From: Accumulibacter sp.
GTDB taxonomy: Bacteria; Pseudomonadota; Gammaproteobacteria; Burkholderiales; Rhodocyclaceae
Assembly (NCBI GenBank): GCA_024235715.1
Contig: JACKLW010000005.1
Span: forward strand, 806,001 to 870,000
Reading direction: 5' to 3'
Length of the DNA: 64,000 bases
The position numbers and the translations under genes are program-made. Below the pieces are notes generated by a model. The model was not told the DNA's origin. It saw only the letters and a program-made list of their open reading frames with translations, and did no database searches. The stretch's first letter is position 1; every line of letters begins with the position of its first letter. This document shows, one piece after another, positions 17,851 through 26,432 of the stretch.

Positions 17851-18440
17851 GTCTTGGGCTTCTTCTTGGCCAGATGGCTGGCGATTTCTCCGGTGACCCG
17901 GGATTCGAGCAGGTAGGTCTGCAACTTGTTGTCGACCTGCATGCCGACACCCTTTACCCACGACTCGCCCTGCCTTATTACAACCGGGCTCTTGGTAAAG
18001 GCTCTTTCCTCATTGCTGAGCACCGTCAATGCGGGCGTCTCGATCAGCAGTTCCGGCGTCCCGGCGCCGGCGGCACGTCGCACCTCCACCTGCTCGACGA
18101 GATCTATCTGCTCGCCTTTCGGGCTCAGATTCCCGCGCATCGCGCTGACGGTGACGGGTGGCCTTGCGGGATTGAGATAGACGAGTTTTGGCCTGTCCAA
18201 TTCGGTGGTGTCGTCATCGGGAAAATGACGAATTTCGTCGGCGAAGAGCGTGTATTCCAGCCTTCCCGACTGCCCGATCCTGCGTATCGTCGCATCATTG
18301 ACCAGATAGTCCGGGTCGTGGCGGTGCTTGCCGTCGCTGGGTTCGGCGCCGAGATTGGTTGCGTAGCGCAACCAGAAGGTCAACGCGGCCAGAATCAACA
18401 GGATGCCGATCGGCAGCAGGGCGCTGCTCCACCGCTTCAT
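17847..18440 (-). CDS. lptC: LPS export inner-membrane protein LptC
   Basis: LptC is the bitopic membrane protein that receives LPS from LptFG and hands it to LptA. The 197 residues comprise one N-terminal transmembrane helix (about 8-25, LLPIGILLILAALTFWL) and a periplasmic jellyroll domain with PDYLVNDATIRRIGQSGRLEYTLFADEIRHFPDDDT, the typical LptC opening motif split by me at residue ~44 onward. Sequence identity in this family is low, so assignment rests on this pattern, size, topology and its position between kdsD and lptA. It overlaps lptA by four bases. Confidence 0.88.
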   Translation of the reverse strand: MKRWSSALLPIGILLILAALTFWLRYATNLGAEPSDGKHRHDPDYLVNDATIRRIGQSGRLEYTLFADEIRHFPDDDTTELDRPKLVYLNPARPPVTVSAMRGNLSPKGEQIDLVEQVEVRRAAGAGTPELLIETPALTVLSNEERAFTKSPVVIRQGESWVKGVGMQVDNKLQTYLLESRVTGEIASHLAKKKPKT

Positions 18441-18498
18441 GTCCCGGGCACCATTGCGCCCGCCCCCTCACTCCGGGTATGGTCGACGCAAGCGGCCA

Positions 18499-19482
18499 TC
18501 AGATGACCTTCGCCCGGAACAGATCGTGCATGTTGAGCGCGCCAAGCAGAACGCCGCTTTCGTCGACCACCGGCAGCTGATTGATCTTGTGCTGCTCCAT
18601 CATCTGAACCGCCTCGACGGCGAGTTGATCAGGGCCGATCGAGCGCGGTCTCTGGCCCATGATGTCTGCCACCGTGAGATGCCGCAGGTCCAGGCCTTTG
18701 GCGAAAGCACGCCGCAGGTCGCCGTCGGTGACAATGCCGATCACCCGGCGCTCCGGCGTCAGCACCGAGGTCATGCCGATACCGCCACGGGAAATCTCGA
18801 GGATCGCATCGGGCACGCTGGTCGCGGGAACGACTTCGGGAAGCGCCGCGCCGGCCCGCATGACATCGCGGACGTGCGTCAGCAAGCGGCGCCCGAGGCT
18901 GCCACCCGGATGCGAGCGGGCGAAATCCTCCACGCCGAAACCACGCGAATCGAGCAGGGCGACCGCCAGCGCGTCGCCAAGCGCAAGAACCGCCGTCGTA
19001 CTGGCGGTCGGCGCCAGGTTGAGCGGACAGGCTTCCAGCGCCACCGCTGCGTCGAGGTGCACGTCGGCCTCGATGGCCAGCGACGAGCGTGCGTTGCCGG
19101 TCATGCTGATCAGCCTGGCACCGAGCCGCTTGATGATCGGCACGATCATCAGCAGTTCGGCGCTCTCGCCGGAATTCGAGATCGCGACAAGCACGTCATC
19201 ACGGGTGATCATCCCGAGATCGCCGTGGCTGGCCTCGGCGGGATGGACGAAATAGGCGGGCGTTCCTGTACTGGACAGGGTCGAGGCAATCTTGCGCCCG
19301 ACGTGACCGGATTTTCCCATACCGCTGACAATCACCCGACCCTGGCAGTTGAGCACCAGCGCCAGGGCCCGAAGAAAGGCACCGTCAATCCGATCGGCCA
19401 ATGCCGCCACGGCGTCGGCCTCTATGCGCAAGACCTGCCGGGCAAGGTCGAGCGCCTTTGACGATGGCTCTGTTTGGTTCAT
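18499..19482 (-). CDS. kdsD: D-arabinose 5-phosphate isomerase (KdsD/KpsF)
   Basis: Interconverts ribulose 5-phosphate and arabinose 5-phosphate, the first step to Kdo for lipopolysaccharide. The 327 residues have an N-terminal SIS sugar-isomerase domain (VIVSGMGKSGHVGRKIASTL; PAEASHGDLGMI; ISNSGESAELL, with the conserved histidine) followed by two CBS domains. The usual next gene, kdsC (Kdo-8-phosphate phosphatase), is missing from the 58-base gap before lptC. The gene is divergent from the antiporter and appears to have its own promoter 20 bases upstream of the ATG. Confidence 0.93.
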   Translation of the reverse strand: MNQTEPSSKALDLARQVLRIEADAVAALADRIDGAFLRALALVLNCQGRVIVSGMGKSGHVGRKIASTLSSTGTPAYFVHPAEASHGDLGMITRDDVLVAISNSGESAELLMIVPIIKRLGARLISMTGNARSSLAIEADVHLDAAVALEACPLNLAPTASTTAVLALGDALAVALLDSRGFGVEDFARSHPGGSLGRRLLTHVRDVMRAGAALPEVVPATSVPDAILEISRGGIGMTSVLTPERRVIGIVTDGDLRRAFAKGLDLRHLTVADIMGQRPRSIGPDQLAVEAVQMMEQHKINQLPVVDESGVLLGALNMHDLFRAKVI

Positions 19483-19508
19483 CGGAAGGCAACCGTTATC
19501 ATCCGGCG

Positions 19509-19514
19509 AGTATA
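19509..19514 (-). promoter_or_regulatory. Extended -10 promoter for the kdsD-lptC-lptA operon
   Basis: On the minus strand TGCTATACT is an extended -10 element (TGn plus TATACT) giving a predicted start near 19502, about 20 bases upstream of the kdsD ATG. The -35 region is weak, which is usual for extended -10 promoters. Confidence 0.5.
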
Positions 19515-19593
19515 GCAGAAGGCCCTGACGGTCTCATCGCCCGCCATCGCCAACAGCCCGCCGCAAGGGCCACAACAACAAGTTGAGGGACAG

Positions 19594-21561
19594 ATGGACA
19601 CGCTGCCAACAATCGTGATGTTGCTCGGCGCTTCGGTAGTCTCGGTGATCGTTTTCCGTTCGGTCAACCTGCCACCGGTGCTCGGCTATCTTCTCGTTGG
19701 CACGGTGATCGGTCCGCACGCTTTCGACCTCGTCGGCGGGGTCACGGGAATGCAGCATCTGGCCGAATTCGGCGTCGTCTTCCTGATGTTCTCGATCGGG
19801 CTCGAGTTTTCACTGCCGAAACTGTACGCCATGAAGCGCATCGTCTTCGGCCTCGGCCTGCTGCAGGTCCTGGCAAGCATCGCCGTGGTGACTGCCCTGG
19901 TCACGGCACTGGGACTCAGCTGGCAGGAGGGCGTCGCTCTTGGCGGCGCGCTGGCGATGTCGTCCACGGCGGTACTGACCAAGTTGCTGACCGAGCGCCT
20001 GGAACTCGACAAGGCGCATGGCCGCGAGGTCATGGGCGTCCTGCTCTTTCAGGATATCGCCGTGGTGCCCTTGCTGATCCTGATCCCGTCGTTCTCGGAG
20101 TCACCCGAGCGAATGGCCACCATGATGGGCCTGGCGATGCTCAAGGCGGTCGTCGTCCTGTCGCTGGTGCTGTTCTTTGGCCAGCGCCTGATGAGCCGCT
20201 GGTTCTTCATCGTCGCGCGCGGAAAATCGGCCGAACTGTTCATGCTCAACGTCCTGCTGATCACCCTCGGCCTCGCCTGGCTGACCGAGCTCGCCGGCCT
20301 GTCGCTGGCACTGGGCGCATTTGTCGCTGGCATCCTGATCTCGGAAACACAGTACCGGCATCACGTCGAAGAAGACATCAAGCCTTTTCGCGACGTGCTG
20401 ATGGGGCTCTTTTTCGTCACCATCGGCATGATGCTCGACGTCCAGCTGGTGCTCGCCAACGCGCCGCTGGTGCTTGGCGTGCTGACTGCCCTGCTGGCCG
20501 TCAAGTTTGCCCTCGTTCTCGGCCTCTCGCGGCTCTTTGGCTCGACCTTTGGCGGCGCCATGCGCACCGGCCTGTGGTTGTGTGCCGGCGGCGAGTTCGG
20601 CTTCGTCCTGCTCTCGGAAATGCGGCACCTGCAGCTGCTGCCACCGATGGTCCTGCAGGCGGTGCTCGCGGCGCTGGTCCTGTCGATGCTGCTGGCGCCG
20701 CTGATCGTCCAGTACAGCAACCAGATCGTCCTGCGCTTTGCCGCCAGCGAGTGGCTGATGCGTTCGATGCAGATGACCCAGCTGGCAGCGAAGACGATGA
20801 ACACCGAAAAACACGTGGTCATCTGCGGCTACGGGCGAACCGGCCAGTATCTGGCGCGTTTCATGGAACAGGAAAATGTCGCCTACCTGGCCCTCGACCT
20901 CGACCCCGAGCGTATTCGCGAGGCGACTGCCGCCGGGGAGAACGTCATCTACGGCGACGCCGCCCGTCACGAGACGCTGGCTGCGGCCGGCGTCGGCCGC
21001 GCCAGCGTGCTGATCGTTTCATTTGCCGACGCGCGGGTTTCCGAACGGGTGCTGGAACACGTTCGCCAGATCAACCCGGAGCTGCCGATCGTCGTCCGTA
21101 CGCTCGACGAGAAGGACCTCGACGCGCTCCTGAAAGCCGGCGCGGCCGAGGTCGTGCCGGAAACGCTGGAAACGAGCATGGTGCTCGCCTCGCACGCTCT
21201 ACGCCATATCGGCGTGCCGCATGCACAGGTCCTGGAACATTTCCGGCAGACGCGTATCGGCCACTACCGAAGCTTGCGCGGCTTTTTCCACGGGGAGAGC
21301 GATCTCGAAGAGGAATCGCACGACAGCGACGAGGCGCGCCTGCATTCGATCCTGCTGCACGAGGGTGCGCATGCCATCGGCCGAACGCTCGACCAACTGG
21401 CACTGCCGACACTCGATGTCGAGGTGACCGCCGTCCGCCGCCGCAAGGTGCGGACGCTGGAACCGTCGACCGACACCCGCTTCGATGCCGGCGACGTGAT
21501 CGTGCTGCTCGGCACGCCAGGCGCGCTGGCGGCAGCCGAGGAACGCCTCTTGCGCGGGTGA
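19594..21561 (+). CDS. CPA2-family cation/proton antiporter with TrkA-N and TrkA-C domains (KefB/YbaL type)
   Basis: A 655-residue inner-membrane antiporter. Residues 1-390 form a Na+/H+-exchanger domain of 12-13 helices; MFSIGLEFSLPKL and LLFQDIAVVPLL are standard KefB/KefC-type segments. A Rossmann TrkA-N domain follows (HVVICGYGRTGQYLARFMEQ), which binds NAD(H), then a C-terminal TrkA-C domain (TLDVEVTAVRRR ... DTRFDAGDVIVLLGTPGAL). Such proteins export K+ (sometimes Na+) in exchange for H+ under regulation by nucleotide or glutathione ligands. No ancillary KefF/KefG gene is adjacent, so I leave out a gene symbol. Divergent from kdsD; a strong terminator follows. Confidence 0.9.
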   Translation: MDTLPTIVMLLGASVVSVIVFRSVNLPPVLGYLLVGTVIGPHAFDLVGGVTGMQHLAEFGVVFLMFSIGLEFSLPKLYAMKRIVFGLGLLQVLASIAVVTALVTALGLSWQEGVALGGALAMSSTAVLTKLLTERLELDKAHGREVMGVLLFQDIAVVPLLILIPSFSESPERMATMMGLAMLKAVVVLSLVLFFGQRLMSRWFFIVARGKSAELFMLNVLLITLGLAWLTELAGLSLALGAFVAGILISETQYRHHVEEDIKPFRDVLMGLFFVTIGMMLDVQLVLANAPLVLGVLTALLAVKFALVLGLSRLFGSTFGGAMRTGLWLCAGGEFGFVLLSEMRHLQLLPPMVLQAVLAALVLSMLLAPLIVQYSNQIVLRFAASEWLMRSMQMTQLAAKTMNTEKHVVICGYGRTGQYLARFMEQENVAYLALDLDPERIREATAAGENVIYGDAARHETLAAAGVGRASVLIVSFADARVSERVLEHVRQINPELPIVVRTLDEKDLDALLKAGAAEVVPETLETSMVLASHALRHIGVPHAQVLEHFRQTRIGHYRSLRGFFHGESDLEEESHDSDEARLHSILLHEGAHAIGRTLDQLALPTLDVEVTAVRRRKVRTLEPSTDTRFDAGDVIVLLGTPGALAAAEERLLRG

Positions 21562-21565
21562 ACAG

Positions 21566-21595
21566 GACTGAAGCCCGCCGTGGCGGGCTTCAGTC
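21566..21595. terminator. Strong bidirectional terminator hairpin
   Basis: GACTGAAGCCCGCC and GGCGGGCTTCAGTC are a perfect 14-bp inverted repeat separated by two bases. It starts 5 bases after the antiporter stop and lies 45 bases after the pilin-like gene on the opposite strand, so it can end both transcripts. Confidence 0.75.
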
Positions 21596-21639
21596 GCGGT
21601 GAGGCGGATCGGGCGCGGCCGTGCCCCCCGGGCTCGTTC

Positions 21640-22356
21640 TCAGTAGCCGGCGCAGACCGTGTACTGGGTGCCGTCGACGATGGCCGCGGTCGCCACCGCC
21701 GCGGTACCGCGGGCAGCACCATCGGCGACCGCCTGCACCGAGCCGCCGGCAGTGTTGCCGTCGTCCATGGTCGAGTCGATCTGCTTGACGTAGCGGCCGA
21801 GAATGCCCGCCGAGCAGATGAAGAACGAGCCGCGCATGTTGGCTATGTAGGGCGCAGCGGCGCCGAGCGCGTCGATGCCGCTCTCGACGCCGATGAATCC
21901 GCCATCGGCATTGCGCGGCCGGTATTCGACGGCGGCCAGGACCGTGCTGCCGGTCGCCAGATTGGCCAGACGGACGTGCTGCCAGAAGACCGAGCTTTCG
22001 TCGGTGGCGACGCCGGTGCCCGCGCCACCGGCATTCCACGCGCCGTCCACGCGCCCGTTATTCGGGGCGCACAGGCCGGCAGCCGCCGGCGCACAAGCGG
22101 TCGGCGCCAGCGGCGCAGGAAAGGCGATCGCCAGCTGCGCCGCGGTCTGGTCGCCGGGGAAGGATTTGAAACGGTCCTGATAGCTATACAGCAGGCCGGA
22201 AACCGTGCGGAAATCGCCGACCATGTTCTTGACCTTGGCGCTGTTGATCAGCTCCTGGCCCTTGAGTACGCCGCCAAGCAGCAGGCCGATGATGACGAGT
22301 ACAATGGCAATCTCAACCAGGGTAAAACCCGCCTGTCGCTGTTGCAGCTGGTTCAT
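21640..22356 (-). CDS. Type IV pilin-like protein (prepilin, MSHA-locus major-subunit candidate)
   Basis: A 238-residue type IV prepilin. The short leader MNQLQQRQAG is cut before F of FTLVEIAIVLVIIGLLLGG, with glutamate at mature position 5. The globular part has at least four cysteines, including a pair near the C-terminus (FFICSAG ... YTVCAGY) that could make the D-region disulfide. It is longer than usual MshA/PilA (140-180 residues). The ATG at 22356 has GGAGAAC upstream; a longer in-frame start at 22401 would overlap the predicted promoter. Its own candidate sigma-54 promoter and position beside the pilus machinery suggest a major subunit, but this is inference. Confidence 0.85.
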   Translation of the reverse strand: MNQLQQRQAGFTLVEIAIVLVIIGLLLGGVLKGQELINSAKVKNMVGDFRTVSGLLYSYQDRFKSFPGDQTAAQLAIAFPAPLAPTACAPAAAGLCAPNNGRVDGAWNAGGAGTGVATDESSVFWQHVRLANLATGSTVLAAVEYRPRNADGGFIGVESGIDALGAAAPYIANMRGSFFICSAGILGRYVKQIDSTMDDGNTAGGSVQAVADGAARGTAAVATAAIVDGTQYTVCAGY

Positions 22357-22396
22357 TGCGTTCTCCAGTCCATGTCGAAATTGATATTGGGTACAA

Positions 22397-22412
22397 AGCA
22401 TGTTTCATGCCA
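22397..22412 (-). promoter_or_regulatory. Candidate sigma-54 (-24/-12) promoter of the pilin-like gene
   Basis: On the minus strand TGGCATGAAACATGCT aligns with the RpoN consensus TGGCACG-N4-TTGCW with two mismatches. The invariant GG and GC are both present with exactly 10 bases between them. The predicted start is about 30 bases before the ATG at 22356. Major type IV pilin genes are classically RpoN-dependent and activated by PilR-type regulators. Confidence 0.5.
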
Positions 22413-22451
22413 GCCAAAATCAGCCGATTTGGCCGTCAACGCCGGTCAATC

Positions 22452-22477
22452 TGTCGAATTTTCGACACAACTGTCGA
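22452..22477. promoter_or_regulatory. TGTCGA repeats, candidate enhancer for the NtrC-type activator
   Basis: TGTCGAA-TT-TTCGACA (22452-22467) is a perfect 7-bp inverted repeat, and a third TGTCGA lies at 22472-22477. The cluster is 40-65 bases upstream of the -24 element of the pilin promoter, the usual place for an enhancer of a sigma-54 activator. PilR sites in Pseudomonas contain a C/GTGTC core, which these share. Confidence 0.45.
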
Positions 22478-22535
22478 GAGTCGGACTGCTGCAGAGTGAC
22501 GGCTGGCATTCGCTTGCTCCCGCCGGGATGAGCCG

Positions 22536-24257
22536 ATGACCCTGCTTGAACGCATGGCCGGCGCGCTGCGCCAGCGCCAGCGCTGGCTGTTGATCGCCCT
22601 GCTCGGCGTCCTGCATCTGGCGCTATCGGCCGATACCGACCCTGCCTTCGGCATGCTCTGCTGGCTGGTGGATGTCGGCCTGTTCATCCTCTGGCAGCCA
22701 TTCATCTACGCCGAACGCAAGATGGACTTCAGCGGCCTGACGGTGATTGCGCTGGTGGTGGTCGGTGGCTTCGTCTTCTATGGCTGGTGGCTGCTCATCG
22801 TCTGGGTGGTCATGCTGGCGGCACTGGTCGGCGGGCGGGTCATGTTCATCGACCACCGGCCGACGCGAATCTTCTATCTGATCGCCTTTGCCTACCTGCT
22901 GGCGGCACTGCTCTTCTGGCTGGTACCGAAGGTGGTCGCCAGCGCCGCGCTGGTCGGCCCCTCGCTGGACCGCGAGTTCGCTTTCGGAATGCCGCTCTTC
23001 CTGCTGGTCATGACCCTGCTGCCGCTATCGCCGGACAGCGACCGCCCGGGCGGCGGCATGGTCGACCTGTTCTACAGCCTGTTCATCTTTCTGCTGATTG
23101 CGGTCCTGGTGCTCGGCAGCCTGGCCTTCATGCTGCTCCGGCAGTTGGCCTATCTCGAAGCAGTGCTCTACACGCTGCTCTCGATTGCCCTGCTGCTCCT
23201 GCTGATCGGCTGGACGTGGAACACGCGCCCGGGCTTCACCGGCATCGACGTCTTCTTCTCGCGCTATCTGCTGAGTATCGGCCTGCCGTTCGAGAACTGG
23301 CTGCACCGCCTGACCACTCTGGCCGGCAGTGAAACCGACCCGGAGAAGTTCCTCGCGCAGGCCCTTGCGGAAATGCTCGACCTGCCCTGGGTCGAGGGGG
23401 GGGTGTGGACGGCGGCGGCGCGCAGCGGCGCTTTCGGTACGCAGTCGCGCTTTTGCCATGAGTTTTCCGGACGGCCGCTGCGCCTCACCCTGCATACCCG
23501 GCACAAGCTCAGCCCGGCCCTGATCTGGCATTTCCACCTGCTGGCGCAACTCGCCAACGAGCACTACATCGCCAAGCTGCGCGCACGGGAGTTGCAGCAG
23601 GTCGGTTACCTGCGAGCGATACATGAAACGGGCGCCCGCCTGACGCATGACGTGAAGAACCTGCTGCAATCGCTGAACAACCTCTGCTACCTGGCGCAGA
23701 CAACCGGTGCCCAGGATGGCCGCCGGCTCGAAACGATGCTGCAACGACAGCTGCCACAGATCACTCAACGCCTGCAACAGACGCTGGCCAAGCTGCAGAA
23801 GCCGCAGAGCGAGGCCGGTGGCCTTCTGCCGGCCACGATGTGGTGGAAGATCCAGCAGCAGCGTTATGCGGACCTTTCGGTGCGCTTTGCCATGGTCGAG
23901 CTGGATCCGGACGTGCTCGTGCCAACTGCACTGTTCGACAGCGTCGCCGACAATCTGCTGCAGAACGCCTTGCTGAAACGACAATCGGAAAGCGATCTGC
24001 AGGTCGCCGTCACCCTTGCCGCCGACGCATCCGTACTGAGCGTCTGTGACACCGGCAGCGCGATCAGAGAGGAACTGCTTGCCGACCTGCTGCGCGCCCC
24101 ACTGGCATCGGAAAGCGGCCTCGGCATCGGCCTCTATCACGCCGCGCGTCAGGCTGAAGCGAGCGACCATGAACTGCGCCTGGCCTGCAACGAGCCCGGC
24201 AAGGTGTGCTTCGAGTTGCGCCGACGCGACCATGGCACGGCCGCGTCGGGCGCCTAG
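22536..24257 (+). CDS. Membrane histidine kinase, probably paired with the NtrC-type regulator at 37946-39400
   Basis: A 573-residue sensor kinase. The N-terminal half holds about eight hydrophobic helices and no periplasmic domain, then a GAF-like linker. The H-box is GARLTHDVKNLLQSL with the phospho-accepting His at residue 371. The N-box SVADNLLQNALL, the D/G box SVCDTGSAI and the glycine lid SGLGIGLYHA complete the kinase core. The architecture resembles PrsK-type kinases of exopolysaccharide/PEP-CTERM loci, but no such markers lie here. It is divergent from the pilin-like gene and overlaps the adenylate cyclase gene tail-to-tail by four bases. Pairing with the distant regulator is inferred from locus structure. 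Confidence 0.85.
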   Translation: MTLLERMAGALRQRQRWLLIALLGVLHLALSADTDPAFGMLCWLVDVGLFILWQPFIYAERKMDFSGLTVIALVVVGGFVFYGWWLLIVWVVMLAALVGGRVMFIDHRPTRIFYLIAFAYLLAALLFWLVPKVVASAALVGPSLDREFAFGMPLFLLVMTLLPLSPDSDRPGGGMVDLFYSLFIFLLIAVLVLGSLAFMLLRQLAYLEAVLYTLLSIALLLLLIGWTWNTRPGFTGIDVFFSRYLLSIGLPFENWLHRLTTLAGSETDPEKFLAQALAEMLDLPWVEGGVWTAAARSGAFGTQSRFCHEFSGRPLRLTLHTRHKLSPALIWHFHLLAQLANEHYIAKLRARELQQVGYLRAIHETGARLTHDVKNLLQSLNNLCYLAQTTGAQDGRRLETMLQRQLPQITQRLQQTLAKLQKPQSEAGGLLPATMWWKIQQQRYADLSVRFAMVELDPDVLVPTALFDSVADNLLQNALLKRQSESDLQVAVTLAADASVLSVCDTGSAIREELLADLLRAPLASESGLGIGLYHAARQAEASDHELRLACNEPGKVCFELRRRDHGTAASGA

Positions 24258-25543
24258 CCGCTTCCGGCGGCACCGCCAGTCCGCCGACCGATCAGCCGAT
24301 GGACGACCATGTTTCCCTTGCCCTTCAGGTGAATCGTCTGCGCCTCTCGAAAAGCGAACTGATCGCACAGCCGCTGATAGGTCCGATCGTCGACCTGAAC
24401 GACGCCGGGAACGCCTTCGCTGGTCACCCGGCTGGCAACATTGACGGTATCGCCCCAGAGATCGTAAATGAACTTCTTCTTGCCCACGACTCCGGCGACG
24501 ACCGGACCGCTGCCGATACCGATGCGCAGTTCAAGACGCATCTCGTTGATGTTGAAATCCTGATCGAGAAGGCGACACATCTCCAGCGCCATCTCGGCGA
24601 GCGCCCCGGAATAGTCATTGCGCGCATCATTCAGACCACCCGCAACCATGTAGGCATCGCCGATCGTCTTGATCTTCTCCAGGCCATACTTCTCGGCCAG
24701 TTCGTCGAAGCATGAGAAGATCTTGTTCAACATCGCGAAAACCTGCTGTGGTGTCAGGCCTTCGGCAACCCGGGTGAAATTCACGATGTCGGCGAACATC
24801 ACCGAGACCTCGGCAAAACCATCGGCGATCGGCTCGTCGCCATTCTTCAGGCGCTCGGCGATGGGTGCCGGCAGGATGTTGAGAAGCAGCCGCTCGGAAC
24901 GCTGCTGCTCCACTTGCAGCAGGCCGTGCGCTTCCTGCAGCCGCTTCTGGGCGCGGTGCTTCTCGCTGTCCGAATAGCGCAGCAGCAAATAGACGATCGT
25001 CGATACTGCCGTGAAGTTGAGCGCGAAGAAGAAGGCCGTGGTCGCCGGCGGCACCTGTTGCGGCAAATTGCTCGACGAGTCGGCCAGATAGTAATCAAAA
25101 GCACCGGAAAGCGTGGTCAGGACGACGTAGGCGAAAAACCACGCACCGGACTCGCGTGGCCCGATGAACAGCACCGCGCCGATCGGCGCCAGCAAGGCCC
25201 AGAGGCTGATGCCACTGGCGGTGATGAAGCTGCCAATGCTCCACTGGGCGACGAAGGGGGTGAACAGGAAGAGCGACAGCTGCAGCAGGCGGAAGACATT
25301 GAAGTTCAGCGTCTTCAGGTACACCAGCAGATTGCCGACGAGCAGCAGTTGCAGGGCAAAAGGGAGGTTGGACGAAAAGCGTGGTCCAAGCTGCCAGTAG
25401 ATCGACAACCAGACCATCGAGGCCAGGCTGATCAGGCCGGTCGCAAAGAAGAGCAGCGACTTCTGCAGGCGCAGCGTTTCGGAGTCGGTCGGGGAGATAC
25501 CGGCGTTGCGCAGTCGGTCGAGAAAGGTCGCACCGACACTCAT
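24254..25543 (-). CDS. Membrane class III adenylate cyclase
   Basis: Makes cyclic AMP from ATP. Residues 1-200 contain six or so transmembrane helices, followed by a short coiled linker (SEKHRAQKRLQEAHGLLQVE) and a class III cyclase domain. The first metal aspartate is in VMFADIVNFTR (Asp252), the second in KTIGDAYMVAGG. The adenine-selecting Lys (EKIKTIGD) and Asp (YDLWGDTVN) are both present, favouring ATP over GTP, and NVASR supplies the transition-state Asn and Arg. All catalytic residues appear intact. It sits inside the pilus locus just downstream of two broken pilin-like genes, suggesting cAMP signalling linked to surface attachment, which is inference. Confidence 0.9.
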   Translation of the reverse strand: MSVGATFLDRLRNAGISPTDSETLRLQKSLLFFATGLISLASMVWLSIYWQLGPRFSSNLPFALQLLLVGNLLVYLKTLNFNVFRLLQLSLFLFTPFVAQWSIGSFITASGISLWALLAPIGAVLFIGPRESGAWFFAYVVLTTLSGAFDYYLADSSSNLPQQVPPATTAFFFALNFTAVSTIVYLLLRYSDSEKHRAQKRLQEAHGLLQVEQQRSERLLLNILPAPIAERLKNGDEPIADGFAEVSVMFADIVNFTRVAEGLTPQQVFAMLNKIFSCFDELAEKYGLEKIKTIGDAYMVAGGLNDARNDYSGALAEMALEMCRLLDQDFNINEMRLELRIGIGSGPVVAGVVGKKKFIYDLWGDTVNVASRVTSEGVPGVVQVDDRTYQRLCDQFAFREAQTIHLKGKGNMVVHRLIGRRTGGAAGSG

Positions 25544-25679
25544 CGGGTCGCTCGTTGAAGGCAGGACGCAGGCATCGGGCTATTGGACCCCAAAGCATGA
25601 TGACGGTCAATGCGCCAGTGAAGCCGGGGCCTCTGGCAGCGCTGTCGCTGCGGTTTGCCGACCGGCCAGCGGCGGAAGC

Positions 25680-26409
25680 CTAGGGCAGCTTGCCGGCGCT
25701 GATCATCCGGCTGAAGAGGACGCCGGGTGGAAGCCAGATCACCTGGTCGTCGAAAGTGGTGGTGGCGAGCCTGCTGACAAAAACCGGATTGGCCGTGCTG
25801 GTGCCGGCCGGGATCAACTGGTTGACCAGTTCATCGGCGTCGGCGCCAAGGGGCAACTGATTGCCCTGCGAGGTGAAGGCGCCATTGCCATTCTTGCCAT
25901 GCGAAACAACGACGGCGGGGACTTTCTGCGCAATCCACACACCACCGGCGGAGGCATAGACGTCGATGTCGCCAGCGGTGCACAAGAGAAAAGCTGCCTG
26001 GACCGCGTCGCCGCAACCCGGAATAGGTACCGCCGACATCGCCTCCGAATTCCGGCGTCAGCCGGTAGGTATAGCGTCGTCCCCAGGCGTCGGTTTCCGC
26101 AAGCCCCAGGGTCACCCAGGGCAGAACGCCGGCTGGATTGTTGCAGCCAGCGGGGTTCGCGGCCCTTCGACGCCAGCGCCGGCGGCGGTGCTTGCCGTCG
26201 TGGCGAGCGCCGGGCACGGCAGGCGGCCGTTGACGACCACAAAACCCAGCAGCGCCTCGCGAATCTCGGCCAGCGCTCGCCGCGTGTCGTTGCTGTCCAG
26301 CAGCATCGATCTGCGCCGACAAGGGAATCAGCAGGCCGCCGACGAGCAGGGCGACGATCACCAGCACAACGGCCAGTTCGGTCAGCGTGAAGCCACCCGG
26401 CGCGCTCAT
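25680..26409 (-). pseudogene. Type IV pilin-like gene broken by three frameshifts
   Basis: The start is clear: MSAPGG then FTLTELAVVLVIVALLVGG, a normal prepilin cleavage site and helix. The protein then continues in three other segments, each recognisably the same protein: LLDSNDTRRALAEIREALLG...NGRLPCPA, then AANPAGCNNPAGVLPWVTLG...LTPEFGG, then MSAVPIPGCGDAVQAAFLLC to the stop at 25680. The switches lie at about 26296-26312 (one extra base), 26163-26165 (one base short in a CCC run) and 26036-26045 (one extra base). Joined, it would make a protein of about 240 residues with cysteines spaced as in other pseudopilins. It is either real decay or assembly error. Downstream of the other frameshifted gene. 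Confidence 0.75.
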
Positions 26410-26432
26410 CCGGCAACCTGATCGTCGCACCA

